From NCBI RefSeq assembly GCF_014650815.1, contig NZ_BMVR01000006.1, positions 549,912 through 613,911 on the forward strand: a stretch of 64,000 nt of DNA, read 5' to 3'. Positions 60,234 through 64,000 of this stretch are shown here, one piece after another. This DNA is from Streptomyces flavofungini. Lineage in GTDB: Bacteria > Actinomycetota > Actinomycetes > Streptomycetales > Streptomycetaceae. The translations under genes were made by a program, and so were the position numbers. Under the pieces are notes generated by a model. The model did not search any database and was not told the origin of the DNA. It saw only the letters and a program-made list of their open reading frames with translations. Position 1 is the stretch's first letter. Every line of letters starts with the position of its first letter.

Positions 60234-61391
60234 ATGCGCCGCGCCCGTCTCACCGCCCTCACCGCTGTCACCACGGCCGCGGCGCTGGCCGCCGTCACGG
60301 GCTGCACCGAGAAGAGCAAGGCGGGCGACGACGCCGTCAAGGTGACCGCGAGCGACAAGAAGTGCGAGGTGTCGAAGAAGGAGTTCCCGGCCGGCCACGT
60401 CGAGCTGGCCGTGGAGAACAAGGGCTCCAAGGTCACCGAGGTGTACATCCTGTTCCCGGACGACCGCATCGTCACCGAGCGGGAGAACATCGGCCCCGGC
60501 ACCAAGCAGAACCTCACCGCCGAGGTGAAGGCCGGCGCGTACCGCATCGCCTGTGTGCCCGGCATGAAGGGCAAGGGCATCCGCCAGGACGTGCGGGCCA
60601 CCGGCGGCGGAAAGGTCGCCGAGCGGGACCCGCGCCTGGACAAGGCCGTCGCCGAGTACCGCGCGTACACGCAGGCACAGGCCGACGAGACGATGCCCAA
60701 GGTGAAGGTGTTCACCGACGCCGTGCGCAAGGGCGACCTGGCGGCCGCCAAGAAGGCGTACGCGCCCTCCCGCATCGGCTGGGAGCGCACCGAGCCGGTC
60801 GCGGAGTCCTTCGGCGACATCGACCCGAAGGTCGACGTGCGGGCCGATGGCCTCGAAGAGGGCCAGGACCTGGCGAAGGACTGGACGGGCTGGCACCGCC
60901 TGGAGCGCGCGCTCTGGAAGGACAAGAAGATCGGGCAGCGCGAGAAGGACCTCGCGACCCGGCTCGACAAGGACCTCACGGACTGGCAGAAGCGCGTCGG
61001 CAAGGCCGAGATAACGCCGTCCTCCATGGCCAACGGCGCCAAGGAGCTCCTCGACGAGGTCGCCACCGGCAAGGTCACCGGCGAGGAGGAGCGCTACTCG
61101 CACACCGACCTGGTCGACTTCAAGGCCAACGTCGAGGGCGCCGAGAAGGCGTACGCGCTGCTGCGGCCCGTCGCCGCCGAGAACGACCCGGCGCTCGCCA
61201 AGGAGCTGGACAAGCAGTTCGCCGCCCTGGACAAGCTGCTCGACACGCACCGCGCGGGCCCGGACTCGTACACCTTCACCTCCTACGAGAAGGTCGGCAA
61301 GGCGGACCGCAAGGAGCTGCACGACGGCGTGAACGCGCTCGCGGAGCCGCTGTCGAAGCTGGCGGCGGCCGTCGTCAAGAAGTCCAAGTGA
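60234..61391 (+). CDS. efeO: EfeO, periplasmic-type iron-binding lipoprotein
   Basis: A 385-residue lipoprotein (lipobox VTGC, Cys24): an N-terminal cupredoxin-like domain (about 35-130) and a C-terminal M75 imelysin domain with the GWHRLERALW signature (HxxE). It captures iron and presents it to EfeU. GGAG precedes ATG at 60234. First gene of efeOBU, with an iron box upstream. Confidence 0.93.
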   Translation: MRRARLTALTAVTTAAALAAVTGCTEKSKAGDDAVKVTASDKKCEVSKKEFPAGHVELAVENKGSKVTEVYILFPDDRIVTERENIGPGTKQNLTAEVKAGAYRIACVPGMKGKGIRQDVRATGGGKVAERDPRLDKAVAEYRAYTQAQADETMPKVKVFTDAVRKGDLAAAKKAYAPSRIGWERTEPVAESFGDIDPKVDVRADGLEEGQDLAKDWTGWHRLERALWKDKKIGQREKDLATRLDKDLTDWQKRVGKAEITPSSMANGAKELLDEVATGKVTGEEERYSHTDLVDFKANVEGAEKAYALLRPVAAENDPALAKELDKQFAALDKLLDTHRAGPDSYTFTSYEKVGKADRKELHDGVNALAEPLSKLAAAVVKKSK

Positions 61392-61421
61392 GGCGCAGCT
61401 CCACCGCGGGGAGGCACAGCC

Positions 61422-62744
61422 ATGACTGAGGACACCAACCAGACCGGCCAGACCGGCCAGACCGACGACACCCAGCACACCGACCGCGCCGACGCGGGCG
61501 CCCCGTCGCGGCGTTCGCTGCTCGGCTGGGGCGGTGCCGGGCTCGCGCTCGGCGCCGCGGCGGCGGGCGGCGCGGTGGCGATGGCACGCTCGGACTCCGG
61601 CGACGACGTGGTGCCCGCGGGCGCGACCGGCGCGGCCGTCGCCTTCCACGGCGCGCACCAGGCGGGCATCGCGACGGGCGTGCAGGACCGGCTGCACTTC
61701 GCGGCGTTCGACGTGAAGACGGACGACCGCGAGGAGTTCGTCACGCTCCTGAAGGAGTGGACGAAGGCGGCCGCGCGGATGACCGCCGGGCACGCCGTCG
61801 GCGAGGGCGCGTTCGGCGGGCTCGCCGAGGCGCCCCCGGACGACACCGGCGAGGCCCTCGGCCTGAAGCCCTCCCGCCTGACCCTCACGATCGGCTTCGG
61901 CCCGTCCCTGTTCGAGAAGTACGGCGACGCGTTCGGTCTGACGGGCAAGCGGCCGAAGGCCCTGGTCGACCTGCCGAAGTTCCCCGGCGACAACCTGGAC
62001 CCGGCCCGCGGCGGCGGCGACCTGTGCGTCCAGGCGTGCGCCGACGACCCGCAGGTGGCGGTGCACGCGATCCGCAACCTCGCGCGCATCGGCTTCGGCA
62101 AGGTCGCCATCCGCTGGTCGCAGCTCGGCTTCGGCAAGACGTCGTCGACGACGCCCGAGGCACAGACGCCGCGCAACCTGATGGGCTTCAAGGACGGCAC
62201 CCGCAACATCTCCGGCACGGACGGGAAGGCCCTCGCCGAGCACGTGTGGGTCGGCGCGAAGGACGGCCCCGACTGGATGGTCGGCGGCTCCTATCTCGTG
62301 GCCCGCCGCATCCGCATGCACATCGAGACCTGGGACCGCACCTCGCTCCAGGAGCAGGAGGACATCTTCGGCCGCGACAAGGGCGAGGGCGCCGCCGTCG
62401 GCAAGGCCAAGGAGCGCGACGAGCCGTTCCTGCGGGCGATGAAGCCGGACGCGCACGTGCGGCTCGCGCACCCGAGGAGCAACGGCGGCGCGACGATCCT
62501 GCGCCGCGGCTACTCCTTCACCGACGGCACCGACGGCCTGGGCCGCCTGGACGCGGGCCTGTTCTTCCTGGCCTACCAGCGCGACGTCCGCAAGGGATTC
62601 ATCCCGGTGCAGCGCTCCCTCGCCGCGTCGGACGCGCTCAACGAGTACATCCAGCACGTGGGTTCGGCGGTCTTCGCGATCCCGCCCGGCGTGCGGGACA
62701 CGAACGACTGGTGGGGCCGCGCGCTGTTCACCGGGAAGGCATGA
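61422..62744 (+). CDS. efeB: EfeB, Tat-exported Dyp peroxidase / deferrochelatase
   Basis: A 440-residue Dyp-type heme peroxidase with a Tat signal (SRRSLLGWGG, Arg30-31). It has GFKDGTRN (GxxDG motif with catalytic Asp), a heme-ligand His in the HVRLAHP region and LFFLAYQRDV at the C-terminus. In EfeUOB it oxidises Fe2+ to Fe3+ and may take iron from heme. A TGQTGQTDDTQ repeat lies near the N-terminus. Start after GGGGAGG at 61422. Confidence 0.94.
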   Translation: MTEDTNQTGQTGQTDDTQHTDRADAGAPSRRSLLGWGGAGLALGAAAAGGAVAMARSDSGDDVVPAGATGAAVAFHGAHQAGIATGVQDRLHFAAFDVKTDDREEFVTLLKEWTKAAARMTAGHAVGEGAFGGLAEAPPDDTGEALGLKPSRLTLTIGFGPSLFEKYGDAFGLTGKRPKALVDLPKFPGDNLDPARGGGDLCVQACADDPQVAVHAIRNLARIGFGKVAIRWSQLGFGKTSSTTPEAQTPRNLMGFKDGTRNISGTDGKALAEHVWVGAKDGPDWMVGGSYLVARRIRMHIETWDRTSLQEQEDIFGRDKGEGAAVGKAKERDEPFLRAMKPDAHVRLAHPRSNGGATILRRGYSFTDGTDGLGRLDAGLFFLAYQRDVRKGFIPVQRSLAASDALNEYIQHVGSAVFAIPPGVRDTNDWWGRALFTGKA

Positions 62745-62748
62745 GGCG

Positions 62749-63612
62749 ATGTTCGGCAACTACCTGATCGGCCTGCGCGAGGGCTTGGAGGCCAGCCTGG
62801 TCGTCTGCATCCTCATCGCCTACCTGGTGAAGACCGAGCGGCGGGACGCGCTGGTGCCGGTGTGGACCGGCGTCGGGGTCGCGGCGGCGCTCTCGCTCGG
62901 CTTCGGCTGCGCGCTGACCTTCGGCTCGCAGGAGCTGACGTTCAAGGCGCAGGAGGCGCTGGGCGGTTCGCTGTCGATCGTCGCGGTGATCCTGGTGACG
63001 TGGATGGTCTTCTGGATGCGGCGCACCGCCCGCCACCTCAAGGCCGACCTGCACGGCAAGCTGGACGCGGCGCTGCGGATGGGCACGGCGGCGCTGGTCG
63101 CCACGGCGTTCCTGGCCGTGGGGCGCGAGGGCCTGGAGACGGCCCTCTTCGTGTGGGCGTCGGTGCGGGCGTCCAACGACGGCACCCACGCGCCGCTGCT
63201 CGGCGTGCTCCTCGGGCTGCTCACGGCGATCGCCCTCGGCTGGCTGTTCTACCGCGGCGCGGTGCGCATCAACCTGGCGAAGTTCTTCACCTGGACCGGC
63301 GCGATGCTGGTCGTGGTGGCGGCGGGCGTGCTCGCGTACGGCGTGCACGACCTGCAGGAGGCCGAGTTCATCGGCGGTCTGCGGAACAAGGCGTTCGACA
63401 TCAGCGCGACGATCCCGCCGGACAGCTGGTACGGCACGCTCCTGAAGGGCGTGTTCAACTTCCAGCCGAACCCGACGGTCATCCAGGTCGTGGTGTGGTC
63501 GCTGTATCTGGTGCCGGTGCTCGCGCTGTTCCTGGCCCCGTCCGGGGCCCGGCCGCGCACGCCCGCCCCGGAACCGGCGAATCCGGCCAGTGCGGACACT
63601 GCGGGCTCTTGA
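62749..63612 (+). CDS. efeU: EfeU, FTR1-family iron permease
   Basis: A 287-residue permease with seven predicted transmembrane helices and both REGLE iron-binding motifs (Glu11-14 in REGLEA and Glu127-130 in REGLET). It moves ferric iron from EfeO across the membrane. It starts 4 bp after the efeB stop, so efeOBU is one operon with the order O-B-U. Confidence 0.95.
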   Translation: MFGNYLIGLREGLEASLVVCILIAYLVKTERRDALVPVWTGVGVAAALSLGFGCALTFGSQELTFKAQEALGGSLSIVAVILVTWMVFWMRRTARHLKADLHGKLDAALRMGTAALVATAFLAVGREGLETALFVWASVRASNDGTHAPLLGVLLGLLTAIALGWLFYRGAVRINLAKFFTWTGAMLVVVAAGVLAYGVHDLQEAEFIGGLRNKAFDISATIPPDSWYGTLLKGVFNFQPNPTVIQVVVWSLYLVPVLALFLAPSGARPRTPAPEPANPASADTAGS

Positions 63613-63703
63613 GGACGTCTGCCGCACTGCCGGAGCCCGGCGTCCGGCGCCTTCGGGGCCCCGATAGGGTTCGGGCCCGGGAAGGGGTAGGTGAAGGTAT
63701 CCG

Positions 63704-64000
63704 ATGAGCAGGGTTCGCAGGCTCGGCCGGCCGGTCTCGTACGCGGCGGCGGTGGCGGTCCTCTCGCTGACGGCGAGCGGATGCGTGACGGTGCACGGCG
63801 AGCGTGAGGTCGTCCGCACGGCCACCAAACCGGAGGCCGCCCGCGCGCTGAAGGACTTCCTCACCGCCTACAACAAGGCGGACAAGGCGTACGACCCGGC
63901 GCTCGACGCCGCCCGCGTCACCGGCCCGCTCGGCGCCATCAACCAGGCGGGCCTGAAGGCCCGGCAGGTGCAGCACCCGGACGGCAACGCCCGGTACGTG
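63704..64000 (+). CDS. Exported lipoprotein, unknown (3' cut by window)
   Basis: Open from ATG 63704 to the window end, at least 99 residues. N-terminal signal with a Cys at 27 (SLTASGC) suggests a lipoprotein; the next part (VHGEREVVRTATKPEAARALKDF) looks like a soluble helical domain. No family is recognised. It follows efeU by 91 bp on the same strand and might belong to the iron locus. Confidence 0.6.
   Translation, partial: MSRVRRLGRPVSYAAAVAVLSLTASGCVTVHGEREVVRTATKPEAARALKDFLTAYNKADKAYDPALDAARVTGPLGAINQAGLKARQVQHPDGNARYV

Overview
The window is about 64 kb of very GC-rich DNA with dense, short-gapped genes, many GTG starts (one TTG), Streptomyces-type Tat and lipoprotein signals, a SARP/AfsR-like regulator, and glnE beside a second glutamine-synthetase-like gene. 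All of this points to a Streptomyces chromosome, in a core-like region. I recognise 54 protein genes; the first and last are cut by the window edges. I see no rRNA or tRNA genes, no CRISPR array, no prophage, no insertion sequence and no recognisable antibiotic biosynthetic cluster.

Layout. 1-4 kb: end of a [2Fe-2S] flavo-reductase, a TetR regulator, a small CHMI-type isomerase, and a REC-PP2C phosphatase. 4-8 kb: GH13 alpha-glucosidase with a MalR-like LacI regulator, and a PAP2/Aur1-type membrane protein. 8-13.5 kb: nitrogen control, with glnE and a GlnA2-like synthetase flanking a PNPOx-like and a VOC gene. 13.5-15.5 kb: NO detoxification, with flavohemoglobin hmp and NsrR converging and overlapping at their 3' ends, and a clear NsrR-type operator before hmp. 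15.6-17.5 kb: a DUF3105/DUF305 membrane pair and a DUF5990 gene. 17.5-23.7 kb: a sugar ABC importer with its LacI regulator and a divergent 2-hydroxyacid dehydrogenase; two matching operator-like sites lie between the divergent genes. 23.7-29.4 kb: hydrolase/DUF998 pair, APC permease, and a Met-rich DUF6153 protein with a multicopper oxidase behind a CsoR-like site. 29.4-32 kb: repeat-rich spacers around nadE. 32-38.4 kb: two MFS exporters, an EEP nuclease-fold protein, a TetR regulator and panB. 38.6-45 kb: a DrrAB-type exporter converging on a very large SARP-NTPase-TPR regulator. 45-51.7 kb: M50 protease, F420-dependent NADP reductase, sialidase without a signal peptide, MFS exporter and methionine aminopeptidase.

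51.7-63.6 kb is the strongest functional block, an iron and heme acquisition locus: heme oxygenase, two surface HtaA-domain heme-binding proteins (one with an LAATG sortase signal), the HmuTUV heme importer and the EfeOBU elemental-iron system. Three iron-box-like (DmdR/IdeR) sites precede heme oxygenase, the divergent htaA/hmuT promoters and efeO. The expected flow is surface heme capture, ABC import, intracellular heme cleavage, and parallel ferrous/ferric iron uptake, all under iron repression.

The window is also rich in unusual non-coding structure: a 57-bp perfect palindrome after map, several long perfect hairpins at gene ends, four blocks of tandem repeats in spacers, and a 24-nt-arm inverted repeat upstream of nadE. 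I found no clearly new defence or biosynthetic system. The most testable novelties are the operator assignments, the copper unit, the spacer elements and the hmp/nsrR overlap.
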